64,000 nt of DNA from Microbacteriaceae bacterium PS02068. GTDB lineage: Bacteria; Actinomycetota; Actinomycetes; Actinomycetales; Microbacteriaceae. The translations under genes were made by a program, and so were the position numbers. The notes beneath the pieces are model-generated. The model was not told where the DNA came from and ran no database searches. It was given only the letters and a program-made list of their open reading frames with translations. Positions 44,945 to 52,903 of this stretch are shown piece after piece. Each line of letters starts with the position of its first letter. The first letter of the stretch is position 1. Location: NCBI GenBank assembly GCA_029959325.1, contig JASCPF010000006.1:24996-88995 (forward strand), given 5' to 3'.

Positions 44945-45652
44945 ATGAAATGGACCGTCGTGCGCGCTGCGACGGTGATCGTCGCGCTCAGCGGCGTTGT
45001 CGCCGGGTTCATCGTGAACGTCGATCGTGCGACGCGCCAGGGGCAGGATGTGGGGCTCGTCCTGGCGAATTACTTCAGTCTCTTCACCGTCGTCTCCGCG
45101 ATCCTGACGATCGGTGTGCTGTCAGCCGCGGTCGTGTGGACGCTGCGTCACCGAGAGGCGCGTGTCGAGGCCTTCGCCGTCGCCCTCGGGCTCGCCCTCG
45201 TCACCGGACCGGTGCTGCTACTGGGGATCGTGTTCAACGTGCTGCTGCGCGGCGCGCCGACGGCTGAGGCGCTCGCCGATTCGGCAGGCATCCATTTTCT
45301 CGACATGTGGGCGACCGAGATCCTGCACGTCGTGCTGCCGCTGCTGCTGCTGCTCGACCTGTTCGTCGCGCCGCGCCGGCGGGCGCTGCCCTGGTCGACG
45401 CTCGGGGCGATCGCGGCGTACCCGATCGTGTGGCTCGGTTACACGATGGTGCGCGGCGGGGTGACCCCCACACCCGACGGATCCGCGCCGACGTGGTACC
45501 CGTACCCATTCCTCGATCCGAACCGACCGGCCGGGTGGCCAGGGGTGCTGACCTACGTCGTGGTCATGCTGGCCGTGCTGATCGCGATCGGCGCCGGAGT
45601 CATCGCGATCGGGCGTCGTCGGGCACGCGGCTCTGTCGCACCCTCGCCGTAG
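44945..45652 (+). CDS. Pr6Pr family membrane protein
   Basis: 235 residues with six membrane helices, conserved YFSLFTVVSAIL in helix 2, HFLDMWATEILHVVLPLLLLLD in helix 4, and a WYPYPFLDP motif before the last helix. This matches the FAR-17a/Pr6Pr type by recollection. Function is unknown. It is followed 9 bp later by an NTF2-like gene. Confidence 0.8.
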   Translation: MKWTVVRAATVIVALSGVVAGFIVNVDRATRQGQDVGLVLANYFSLFTVVSAILTIGVLSAAVVWTLRHREARVEAFAVALGLALVTGPVLLLGIVFNVLLRGAPTAEALADSAGIHFLDMWATEILHVVLPLLLLLDLFVAPRRRALPWSTLGAIAAYPIVWLGYTMVRGGVTPTPDGSAPTWYPYPFLDPNRPAGWPGVLTYVVVMLAVLIAIGAGVIAIGRRRARGSVAPSP

Positions 45653-45661
45653 TCTGACGAG

Positions 45662-46066
45662 ATGACGGACATGGATGCCTCGATGGATGCCGCGCAGACC
45701 CTTCGTCGTCTCGCCGAGGTGATCGACGCGCACCGGTGGGACGCCATCGCCGAGCTGCTTGCCGACGACTTCGTCTGCCGACTCGTGCACACCGGTGAGG
45801 AGTTCGACGGGCCGTCATGGATCCGCTTCAACGCCGAGTATCCGGGGTTCCAGTCGATGACGCTCGAAGACCTCGTCGGCGACGGTGATCGCGCCGCGGC
45901 GCGTGCCCATGTCATCGGTGTCACGGATGGTCGTGAAGAGCACTTCGCGCTCGCGCAGTTCGCGCTCGCGCGCGACGGACTGCTCGTCGAGCTGGTCGAG
46001 GTGTGGACCGGCCTCGATCAGGCAGCGCCCGCGGGAACGCGCGCACCGACCGACGACGTCGCCTGA
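45662..46066 (+). CDS. SnoaL/NTF2-like protein
   Basis: 134 residues with the alpha+beta barrel pattern of the nuclear transport factor 2 superfamily: RLAEVIDAHRWDAIAELLADDFV, then VHTGEEFDGPSWIRF, then HFALAQFALARDGLLVELVEVW. These proteins bind or modify small molecules; no substrate can be named. It is probably in one transcript with the Pr6Pr and NUDIX genes. Confidence 0.8.
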   Translation: MTDMDASMDAAQTLRRLAEVIDAHRWDAIAELLADDFVCRLVHTGEEFDGPSWIRFNAEYPGFQSMTLEDLVGDGDRAAARAHVIGVTDGREEHFALAQFALARDGLLVELVEVWTGLDQAAPAGTRAPTDDVA

Positions 46067-46089
46067 AGCCGCCTCGGTAGGGTGAGCAG

Positions 46090-46515
46090 ATGGATCTGCG
46101 TGTCGCGGCCTATGCCGTCATCGTCGACGAGACGAGTCGCGTGCTGCTCGCGCACTGGAACGAGGGTCGCCGCGGCGCGTGGACGCTGCCGGGTGGCGGG
46201 CTCGAGGCCGGCGAAGACCCCGAAGACGCCGTGCGCCGCGAGGTGCGCGAAGAGACCGGGTTCGACGCCCAGGTGGATGAACTGCTGGGCATCCATTCAC
46301 GCGTGATTCCCGCGCGGCAGCGACTGCACGGCGACGGCGACTCTCCCCTGCACACGCTGCGGATCGTCTATCGCGCGCACATCACCGGCGGAGAGCTGCG
46401 CGACGAGGTGGGCGGGTCGACCGACCGCGCGGCGTGGTTCACCGTCGACGAGCTGGGGGGCATCCCCCACGTACAGCTCGTCGAGCTGGCGCTCGAGATG
46501 GCCGGGATCGCCTAG
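46090..46515 (+). CDS. NUDIX hydrolase
   Basis: 141 residues. The Nudix box is complete: GGGLEAGEDPEDAVRREVRE followed by ETGFD (about 37-61). The enzyme hydrolyses a nucleoside diphosphate linked to another group, perhaps an oxidised nucleotide or ADP-ribose. The substrate is not determined. Its end overlaps the convergent YbaK-like gene by 4 bp. Confidence 0.9.
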   Translation: MDLRVAAYAVIVDETSRVLLAHWNEGRRGAWTLPGGGLEAGEDPEDAVRREVREETGFDAQVDELLGIHSRVIPARQRLHGDGDSPLHTLRIVYRAHITGGELRDEVGGSTDRAAWFTVDELGGIPHVQLVELALEMAGIA

Positions 46516-47024
46516 CGCGAGGACGGCTGCGAGATGTCCGCGACCGTCGCGCCATAGGCGGCGATGAGGGCGTCGGCGTCGACGAACAGGCTGCAGCCGT
46601 GCGCGCCGGCGCCCATCGCGATGCGTCGACCGAGGATCGAGGCATCCGCATACACGGGCCAGTCGGTCGTGCTGCCGATCGGCACGATCGTGCCCCGTTC
46701 ATAGCCGGTGGCGGCGAGGGCGAGCGACGGATCGGGCAACTGCAGCTTGTTCACACCCACCACGGCGCGCAGCTTCGGCCACGAGATCGCCAGGTCTCCC
46801 GGGATCAGCGCGAAGAGGTACTCACCGGTCGACCCCTCGACAAGCTCGGGGACCGAGGGTCGAGAAGGGCGCTTGACGACCAGCGTCTTGACGATGTCTG
46901 CGGGCCGCAGGCCGAGCAGGGATGCCGCATCGGCCAGACTGTTCGCCGCCGGCCGCTCGCGCAGCTCGATGTCGAGCCCGCGGGCGGCGGCGGCGTTTCG
47001 TACGCGATCGAGCGGATCAGGCAT
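46512..47024 (-). CDS. YbaK/ProX-type aminoacyl-tRNA deacylase
   Basis: This family removes wrong amino acids from tRNA (for example Cys-tRNA-Pro) in trans. The product is 170 residues from ATG 47024. The conserved lysine segment is ADIVKTLVVKRP (about 42-53), followed by YLFALIPGDLAISWPKL and the C-terminal GAGAHGCSLFVD. Residues about 54-66 (SRPSVPELVEGST) are a repeat-derived insertion (46831-46860) within the beta-hairpin after the conserved lysine. The start overlaps the upstream gene by 8 bp. Confidence 0.85.
   Translation of the reverse strand: MPDPLDRVRNAAAARGLDIELRERPAANSLADAASLLGLRPADIVKTLVVKRPSRPSVPELVEGSTGEYLFALIPGDLAISWPKLRAVVGVNKLQLPDPSLALAATGYERGTIVPIGSTTDWPVYADASILGRRIAMGAGAHGCSLFVDADALIAAYGATVADISQPSSR
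46831..46860 (-). repeat. Dispersed repeat copy inside the YbaK-like gene
   Basis: GACCCCTCGACAAGCTCGGG followed by GACCGAGGGT on the plus strand. Read on the gene strand it encodes PSVPELVEGS. The ends GACCCTCG/CGAGGGGTC are inverted, as in REP elements. Confidence 0.75.
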
Positions 47025-47592
47025 CCGGGGCGCGCAGCGGGTCGTCCGCGACCCACAGCTCGTCGTCGGCACGCAGCGTCTGCCAGGCGGCGTAGAGCAC
47101 GCCCACTGCGGCAGCGACGCCGAAGACGATCGCGATGACGCCGCCGGCGCCGATGCCCTTCTTCGGCGGGGCCGTGTTCACGACCAGCTGCTTGGATGCC
47201 TTCTTGCGGTACTTCTGCGCGTTCTTCTGCAGCGCGGCGAGGTCGAGCGACCCGAAGCCACGCCCGGCGGCGAGGTCGGAGCGCTTCTCGTTCGCGGCAT
47301 CCCACACCGACAGCGCAGAGCCGATGACGGCTCCGGCGGCGGGGACGATGTTCTTGTTGTAGACCTTCTTCGAGGTCTGCAGCCCCTGGTTCACATACGG
47401 GGCTGCGTACTTCTCGTACGTCTGCTGCACACCGGGAACCACCTGCTCGCGGTTGTAGTGGCCGAGCTGGCGACCGGCCTCGCGGGCGACGTCACCCGCC
47501 TGCCCGAGCAGAACCTGCTGTGACTCCCACAGTGTGGTCGCCTGGTTCTGAAGCTTGCGGAGTTCCTTCTTGCGCTTGCGGCTGAGGCTCAC
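47017..47592 (-). CDS. Conserved hypothetical tail-anchored protein
   Basis: 191 residues from GTG 47592, with GGAGG about 6 nt upstream. A very basic start (SLSRKRKKELRKLQ) is followed by long helical, possibly coiled-coil sequence. One membrane helix lies at about 153-175 (GAGGVIAIVFGVAAAVGVLYAA), and a short acidic tail ends the chain. I do not recognise a function. It overlaps the YbaK-like gene and is divergent from the cyclophilin gene. Confidence 0.75.
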   Translation of the reverse strand: MSLSRKRKKELRKLQNQATTLWESQQVLLGQAGDVAREAGRQLGHYNREQVVPGVQQTYEKYAAPYVNQGLQTSKKVYNKNIVPAAGAVIGSALSVWDAANEKRSDLAAGRGFGSLDLAALQKNAQKYRKKASKQLVVNTAPPKKGIGAGGVIAIVFGVAAAVGVLYAAWQTLRADDELWVADDPLRAPDA

Positions 47593-47680
47593 GGGGCCCT
47601 CCCTGATCCGGGTCGTTTGTCCCCATCTTGCCAGACGCCGCAGACCGCGGAACCCCCTTGCAGGTGTGAGAATAGTGAGC

Positions 47681-48238
47681 ATGACGATCCACACCGCCGT
47701 TGCGACCCTTCACACGAACCACGGCGACATCGTCGTCAACCTCTTCGGGGACCACGCCCCTCGCACGGTGCAGAACTTCACGGGTCTCGCCGATGGATCG
47801 CAGGCTTGGACGAACCCGGCGACCGGCAAGCCGGGCGAGGGCCCGCTGTACAAGGACGTGATCTTCCACCGCATCATCCCGAACTTCATGATCCAGGGCG
47901 GCGACCCGCTGGGTCAGGGCGTCGGCGGCCCCGGCTACAACTTCAACGACGAGATCAGCCCCGAGCTGAACTTCAACAGCCCCTACATCCTCGCGATGGC
48001 CAACGCGGGGCTGCGTCGCAACGCCATCACCGGCAAGGCCGAGGGCACCAACGGATCGCAGTTCTTCATCACGACCGACCCGACCCCCTGGCTGCAGGGC
48101 AAGCACACGATCTTCGGCGAGGTCGCCGACGATGCGTCGCGCGCGGTGGTCGACGAGATCGCGGCCGTTCGCACGGGTGCCGGCGACCGCCCGATCGAGC
48201 CCGTCGTGATCAGCTCGATCGACGTCGCGGCCGTCTGA
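47681..48238 (+). CDS. Peptidyl-prolyl cis-trans isomerase (cyclophilin)
   Basis: A cytoplasmic prolyl isomerase of the PpiA type, 185 residues. The cyclophilin pattern is complete: FGDHAPRTVQNF, then IFHRIIPNFMIQGGDPLGQG, then LAMANAG, NGSQFFITTDPTPWLQGKHT (read in parts) and IFGEVADD. No signal peptide is visible. It is followed by a dispersed repeat and the rhomboid gene. Confidence 0.95.
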   Translation: MTIHTAVATLHTNHGDIVVNLFGDHAPRTVQNFTGLADGSQAWTNPATGKPGEGPLYKDVIFHRIIPNFMIQGGDPLGQGVGGPGYNFNDEISPELNFNSPYILAMANAGLRRNAITGKAEGTNGSQFFITTDPTPWLQGKHTIFGEVADDASRAVVDEIAAVRTGAGDRPIEPVVISSIDVAAV

Positions 48239-48245
48239 CGTGCGG

Positions 48246-48285
48246 CCCCTCGACAGGCTCGGGGACCGGGCCAGGCTCGGGGACC
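48246..48285 (-). repeat. Dispersed repeat core plus one 18-bp unit
   Basis: CCCCTCGACAGGCTCGGGGAC (48246-48266) is followed by an 18-bp unit CGGGCCAGGCTCGGGGAC. This is the same core-plus-unit design as 3765-3842, in the opposite orientation, in the spacer between the cyclophilin and rhomboid genes. Confidence 0.75.
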
Positions 48286-48292
48286 ACAACGC

Positions 48293-49162
48293 GTGACCGA
48301 CGCCGACTTCCGGACCAATCCGGACAACTACTGCTACCGGCATCCCGATCGGCAGAGCTTCGTGCTGTGTCAGCGGTGCCTGCGCACGATCTGCCCTGAG
48401 TGCCAGACGCCGTTGCCGGTCGGAGTGATCTGCCCCGAGTGCCTTGCTGAGCAGCGGGGCGAGCAGCAGCGGCAGCAGAAGGAGCATCGGGCGACGGTGA
48501 CGCGGATGCCCCGGCGTCGCGCCTCAGCGCGGTTGGACGGGGTACCGATTGTCACGTACTCGCTGATCGGCGTCACGAGCTTCTTCTACCTGCTCGGACT
48601 GATCCCCGGCGGTTTCGGTCAATCCGTTCAGAATTGGTTGCTGTTCTACACTCCCCTGGCCTACACACAGCCGTGGCGGCTCGTGACAGTCACGCTCGTG
48701 CACCTGAGTATCTGGCACATCGTCTTGAACATGCTGGCCCTATGGGCGATGGGGCGGAGCCTCGAACCGCTGCTCGGTCGGTGGCGTTTTCTCGCCCTCT
48801 ATGTGCTGAGCGCGCTCGGAGGATCGGTGCTCACAGCACTGATTGCCCCGACGAACCCGGTCGCCGGGGCATCCGGAGCAGTCTGGGGCCTGCTCGGTGC
48901 GATGTTCGTCATCGGTCGCCATATCGGCGCCAACGTCACGGCCATCGCCGTGCTGCTCGGCCTGAACCTCGTGATCTCGTTCGTGGGCAACGACATCGCG
49001 TGGCAGGCGCACATCGGCGGCGGCCTCGTCGGAGCCCTGATCGGCTTCATCTTCGCGCGCACCCGGGCGGTGCGTCAGCGGCGCACGCAGGTGTGGCTGC
49101 TCGTCGCGGTCGGTGTCGGCCTTCTCGCACTGCTCGCCGTTCCGCTGGCGATCTACGCGTAG
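48293..49162 (+). CDS. Rhomboid family intramembrane serine protease with N-terminal zinc-finger-like segment
   Basis: 289 residues from GTG 48293. The N-terminal segment (14-50) has a B-box-like set of ligands: CYRHPD, CQRC, CPEC, CPEC. Six or seven membrane helices follow. The rhomboid marks are WHIVLNMLALW, the catalytic serine in GASG (Ser about 194) and the catalytic histidine in QAHIGGG (about 240). It cleaves membrane proteins within helices; no substrate is known. A DnaA-box cluster lies downstream. Confidence 0.92.
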   Translation: MTDADFRTNPDNYCYRHPDRQSFVLCQRCLRTICPECQTPLPVGVICPECLAEQRGEQQRQQKEHRATVTRMPRRRASARLDGVPIVTYSLIGVTSFFYLLGLIPGGFGQSVQNWLLFYTPLAYTQPWRLVTVTLVHLSIWHIVLNMLALWAMGRSLEPLLGRWRFLALYVLSALGGSVLTALIAPTNPVAGASGAVWGLLGAMFVIGRHIGANVTAIAVLLGLNLVISFVGNDIAWQAHIGGGLVGALIGFIFARTRAVRQRRTQVWLLVAVGVGLLALLAVPLAIYA

Positions 49163-49261
49163 CCGTCGAGGCGTCTCACGGATTTATCCACAACTTCATC
49201 CACAGATGGGGATGAATGACACCGGTGTAATTCACACCGTGTAATGGCCTGTGGAGAACGG
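49163..49261. promoter_or_regulatory. DnaA-box cluster between rhomboid gene and crgA
   Basis: TTATCCACA (49184-49192, perfect) and TCATCCACA (49196-49204) are in tandem; TGTGGAGAA (49250-49258) is in the opposite orientation. Between them lie the palindrome ACACCGGTGT (49219-49228) and direct repeats CGGTGTAAT/CCGTGTAAT. The region is flanked by two gene 3' ends, so no promoter is required here. Confidence 0.6.
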
Positions 49262-49501
49262 TCAGCGCCAGCGCGTGGTCATCAAGAACCCGACGAACGC
49301 GATGCCGAACCCGACGACGAGGTTCCAGCCGCCGATGCCCGGAATGGGCCACTGCGATCCGCTGAGGTAGAAGACGATGACCCACAACAGCCCCAGGATC
49401 ATGAGCCCCAGCATGATGGGCTTGAACCAGACCGGGTTCGGGGCCCCGTCACCCTCGCTGCGCTCGATGAGCGGTTCGTCATCCTTGCCAGAACGTGCCA
49501 T
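49262..49501 (-). CDS. crgA: Cell division protein CrgA
   Basis: 79 residues from ATG 49501; the longer frame is rejected. Two membrane helices (about 25-43 and 53-73) contain NPVWFKPIMLGLMILGLLWV and GWNLVVGFGIAFVGFLMTTRWR, the latter read in parts. CrgA recruits and regulates divisome and cell-wall proteins such as FtsI in actinobacteria. It lies near the pknA/pknB-rodA cluster, as in mycobacteria. Confidence 0.94.
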   Translation of the reverse strand: MARSGKDDEPLIERSEGDGAPNPVWFKPIMLGLMILGLLWVIVFYLSGSQWPIPGIGGWNLVVGFGIAFVGFLMTTRWR

Positions 49502-49574
49502 GCCCCGATTGTAGCGGTCGCCCAGGCATCCTCTTGGCGGCCGAAACACAGGCGTGCTGTGGGAGAATCCGACT

Positions 49575-50348
49575 ATGGGGACTACCGCCGCGCCGCCGCG
49601 CCGCCGCGCATCGGTCGTCGGCGTGCTCGGCGAGATCCTGATCACGGCCGGTGTGGTCGCGCTCCTCTACGTTTCGTGGCAGATGTGGATCGGCGACTGG
49701 ATCATCGGGTCTGAGAAGCACCAAGAGGCGAGCGCCCTCTCAGAGAGCTGGCTGACCCCCTCCCCCACGACGTCTGCCACGCCCGCACCGACGAGCTCCG
49801 CACCGGCGGAGACCGCACCGGCGGAGATCCCGATCCCGGTGCAGGGCCCGCAGGATCACGGAACGACGTTCGGGGTGATGTTCATCCCCCGGTTCGGACC
49901 GCAGTGGCAGTTCACGATCGCTTCGGGAACGTCGCGCAAGGACATTCTCGACAAGGGTGAGATCGGGCACTACCCCGACACTGCGATGCCCGGCGGCGAA
50001 GGGAACACCGTCTACGCGGCGCATCGCTGGACCTCGGGCGCTCCCTTCGACCCCATCGACAAGCTCGTGATCGGAGATGCCATCGTCATCCAGACGCCGG
50101 ACGGCTGGTACACCTATCGCTTCCGCACGCTGGAGTACGTGCGGGACACGCAGGTCGAGGTGCTCGCGCCCGTTCCCCAGCAGACGGGCATCGAGGCGAA
50201 CGGTCGCTACCTCACCCTGACCAGCTGCGCCCCCAAGCTGAACATGCTCGAGCGCATCATCGCGTACGCGGTGTTCGAGAGTTTCACGCCCGTCGGCGAT
50301 GGCGCACCCGCGTCGCTCGCCGCCCCGACCCTCGGAGCCGCAGCCTGA
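49575..50348 (+). CDS. Class E sortase
   Basis: 257 residues from ATG 49575. A basic N-terminus is followed by one membrane helix (about 16-36) and a Ser/Thr/Pro/Ala linker (about 58-90). The sortase barrel has the catalytic histidine in VYAAHRWTSG (about 155) and cysteine in LTLTSCAPKLN (about 218). Sortases anchor or polymerise surface proteins at LPXTG- or LAXTG-like signals. Class E enzymes are typical of high-GC actinobacteria. The stop overlaps the following small gene by one base (TGATG). Confidence 0.92.
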   Translation: MGTTAAPPRRRASVVGVLGEILITAGVVALLYVSWQMWIGDWIIGSEKHQEASALSESWLTPSPTTSATPAPTSSAPAETAPAEIPIPVQGPQDHGTTFGVMFIPRFGPQWQFTIASGTSRKDILDKGEIGHYPDTAMPGGEGNTVYAAHRWTSGAPFDPIDKLVIGDAIVIQTPDGWYTYRFRTLEYVRDTQVEVLAPVPQQTGIEANGRYLTLTSCAPKLNMLERIIAYAVFESFTPVGDGAPASLAAPTLGAAA

Positions 50349-50506
50349 TGTATGCCGGACTCTGGCGCATCCTGCCCGGCCCCGTGTGGCTGCGGGTGCT
50401 GATCCTCGTCGCCCTGCTCGCCGCCGTGCTCTACGGACTGTTCTGGTACGTCTTCCCGTGGGTCGCCCCGTTCATCACCCCGCAGGAGTCCACTGTCGGT
50501 GGCTGA
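50348..50506 (+). CDS. Small single-helix membrane protein
   Basis: 52 residues: MYAGLWRILPGPVWLRVLIL, then VALLAAVLYGLFWYVFPWVA, then PFITPQESTVGG. One long hydrophobic helix (about 14-40) is rich in aromatic residues. It starts in the sortase stop and ends inside the amidotransferase start, so it is translationally coupled on both sides. Small proteins of this kind occur here in related genomes by recollection. Function is unknown. Confidence 0.75.
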   Translation: MYAGLWRILPGPVWLRVLILVALLAAVLYGLFWYVFPWVAPFITPQESTVGG

Positions 50507-51134
50507 CGACATCCTCGTCGTCGACAATCACGACAGCTTCGTCCACACCCTGGTCGGCTATCTGCATGAGTTGGGTGCGCAGACGACGATGGTCGAGGCG
50601 GATGCCGTGGGTGATGCGCGCGCGAAGATCGAGGGTTTCGCGGGCATCCTGATCTCACCGGGCCCCGGCACTCCCGAGGCGGCCGGCGCCTCGATCGACG
50701 TCGTTCTGGCCGCGGCCGCGACGTCGACGCCGCTGCTCGGGGTGTGCCTCGGTCACCAGGCGCTCGCCGTCGCGTTCGGGGCGCGGGTGTCAGAAGCGCC
50801 GGAACTCGTCCACGGTCTCACCAGCGAGGTGCACCACGACGGTGACGCACTTTTCGACAGGATGCCATCGCCGTTCGCCGCGACGAGGTATCACTCGCTC
50901 GCGGTCGAGCGCGCGACGCTGCCGGAAGAGCTCGAGGTCACCGCGATGACCGCGACGGGCGTGATCATGGGGCTGTCGCATCGCCGGCTGCCGCTGCACG
51001 GCGTGCAGTTCCACCCCGAGGCGGTGCTCACCGAGGGCGGATACCGCGTGCTCGGCACGTGGCTCGAGAGCGTGGGCGTCGCGGGCGCTGCCGCGCGCGG
51101 CGCGGAACTGAGCCCGCACCGCACGGTCAGCTGA
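50499..51134 (+). CDS. Glutamine amidotransferase (PabA/TrpG type)
   Basis: 211 residues from GTG 50499, overlapping the small gene by 8 bp. The class I amidotransferase triad is visible: Cys in LLGVCLGHQALA (about 83), and His and Glu in VQFHPEAVLTEGG (about 170). It supplies ammonia to a chorismate-using synthase for 4-aminodeoxychorismate (folate) or anthranilate (tryptophan). No such synthase is adjacent. Its place next to pknB is the mycobacterial trpG/pabA position. Confidence 0.92.
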   Translation: MADDILVVDNHDSFVHTLVGYLHELGAQTTMVEADAVGDARAKIEGFAGILISPGPGTPEAAGASIDVVLAAAATSTPLLGVCLGHQALAVAFGARVSEAPELVHGLTSEVHHDGDALFDRMPSPFAATRYHSLAVERATLPEELEVTAMTATGVIMGLSHRRLPLHGVQFHPEAVLTEGGYRVLGTWLESVGVAGAAARGAELSPHRTVS

Positions 51135-51154
51135 AGACGTCCTGGTCCCTCAGA

Positions 51155-52858
51155 TCAGGGGCCGGTGCAGACCGTCAGGTTCACCGTGGAATGGATGGGC
51201 ACGTCCCCGGGCGTGAGCGACTGGGCGGCGACGATGCGCTCGCCGGGCGTCGCCGAACACGTGGCATCCTCGACGACCACCGGCGTGAGCTTGATGGTGT
51301 CGGCGGTGAGGGCGCGCTGGGCAGCCTCCAGGGTGTAGCCCACGACGTCGACCAGGGTGACCTTGCCGCTCGCGGCGACCAGGCTGACCGGCGTCTTCAC
51401 CGCGACCTCCTCGCCCACGCCCGGATCGGACGAGATCACCGTGCCCTCGGAGAGGTCGGGGTCGTTGCGCGTCGTGATGGCGCCCAGCGTCAGGCCCGCG
51501 CCGGTGAGCGCGTCGGTCGCCTGTTGCGTGCTGAGACCGACCAGTGTCGGCACCGTCCCCATCTCCTGGCCCGTCGACACGTAGACCTTGACGGTCTGGC
51601 CGGGCGCGACGGTGGTGCCCGCACCGGGATCTGTGCGGATCACGGTGCCTTCCGCGATCTTGTCGCTGCTCTCGGAGAACTGCTCGGCCTGCAGATCCTG
51701 TGAGAACAGAAGCTCGTTCGCCCGATCCCATGACATGGTCACGACATCCGGCACGACCCGGGCGTTGCCCGGGACGGTCGTCCCCGGCCGACTCGTGACC
51801 ACCCAGAACAGCACCGAGATCAGCACGACGGCGAGCACCGCGATGCCGGCCCAGATCCACGCCGCCGGCGGCCCCGCCTGCGTGCGCTGCATCGTCGTGT
51901 CCGTCGACAGCTGCCGCAGTGACCGTGCCGTCTCGGCCGCCTGGCGCGGATTGGCGCCGTACAACTCGCTCGTGAGCGCGCCCACCTGCTTCTTCGACGG
52001 ACCGCGCCCCTCGCGGGTGGCATCCAGGGCCGCACGGAACGACGCCGCATCCTGGAACCGCTGGAACGGGTCTTTGGCGAGCGCGCGCAACGCGACCGCA
52101 TCGAGCGAGCGGGGCACGCTGTCGACGATCTCGGACGGTGCCAGCGGAGTCTCGCTGACGTGCTGATAGGCGACCGCGACGGGCGAGTCACCGCGGAACG
52201 GCGTGCGTCCCGTGAGCAGCTCGTAGAGCACCACGCCCGACGAGTAGACGTCGGCCCGTGAGTCGACCGGCTCACCCTTCGCCTGCTCGGGCGAGAAGTA
52301 GGCGGCCGTGCCGATGATCGCGGTGGTCTCGGCGACGGTCGACGACGAATCCGATACGGCGCGCGCGATGCCGAAGTCCATCACCTTGACCTGGCCGGCC
52401 GGGGTGACCATCACGTTGCCGGGCTTGATGTCGCGGTGCACGACGCCGGCGCGGTGCGAGTACTCGAGCGCCTCGAGGATGCCGTCGGTGTAACGCAGCG
52501 CGTCGGCGATCGGCACCGGACCCTCGGAGATGATGTCCTTCAACAGCCGACCCGAGACGAGCTCCATGACGATGTACGGCACGGGATGGACGGTGCCGTC
52601 GGCATCCGTCTGGCTGTCTTCACCCGCGTCGAAGACGCGCACGATCGTGGGGTGCGACATGCGCGAGGCCGACTGGGCTTCGAGACGGAATCGCGTGCGG
52701 AAGGTGCTGTCGGCGGCGAGCTCGCGCTTCAGGATTTTGATCGCGACGTCGCGGCCCAGGGTGAGGTCGTGACCACGGTAGACGCTGGCCATGCCGCCAC
52801 GACCGATGAGCTCACCGATCTGATAGCGATCGGACAGCACGCGCGGCTCTGCAGACAC
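51155..52858 (-). CDS. pknB: Ser/Thr protein kinase PknB with PASTA domains
   Basis: A receptor kinase that senses peptidoglycan fragments and controls wall synthesis and division. About 567 residues from GTG 52858 (GGGAG just upstream; GTG 52876 is possible). The kinase domain has [23 protein letters not shown] and DFGIAR (about 20-280). The membrane helix is at about 335-358. Three PASTA repeats follow (VPDVVTMSWDRANELL; VPTLVGLSTQQATDAL; LVDVVGYTLEAAQRAL). Last gene of the fhaA-to-pknB operon. Confidence 0.95.
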   Translation of the reverse strand: MSAEPRVLSDRYQIGELIGRGGMASVYRGHDLTLGRDVAIKILKRELAADSTFRTRFRLEAQSASRMSHPTIVRVFDAGEDSQTDADGTVHPVPYIVMELVSGRLLKDIISEGPVPIADALRYTDGILEALEYSHRAGVVHRDIKPGNVMVTPAGQVKVMDFGIARAVSDSSSTVAETTAIIGTAAYFSPEQAKGEPVDSRADVYSSGVVLYELLTGRTPFRGDSPVAVAYQHVSETPLAPSEIVDSVPRSLDAVALRALAKDPFQRFQDAASFRAALDATREGRGPSKKQVGALTSELYGANPRQAAETARSLRQLSTDTTMQRTQAGPPAAWIWAGIAVLAVVLISVLFWVVTSRPGTTVPGNARVVPDVVTMSWDRANELLFSQDLQAEQFSESSDKIAEGTVIRTDPGAGTTVAPGQTVKVYVSTGQEMGTVPTLVGLSTQQATDALTGAGLTLGAITTRNDPDLSEGTVISSDPGVGEEVAVKTPVSLVAASGKVTLVDVVGYTLEAAQRALTADTIKLTPVVVEDATCSATPGERIVAAQSLTPGDVPIHSTVNLTVCTGP

Positions 52859-52903
52859 TTCACTCCCTGGGCTCACTCCGAGCCAGCCTAACCGACGGGC
52901 GAA

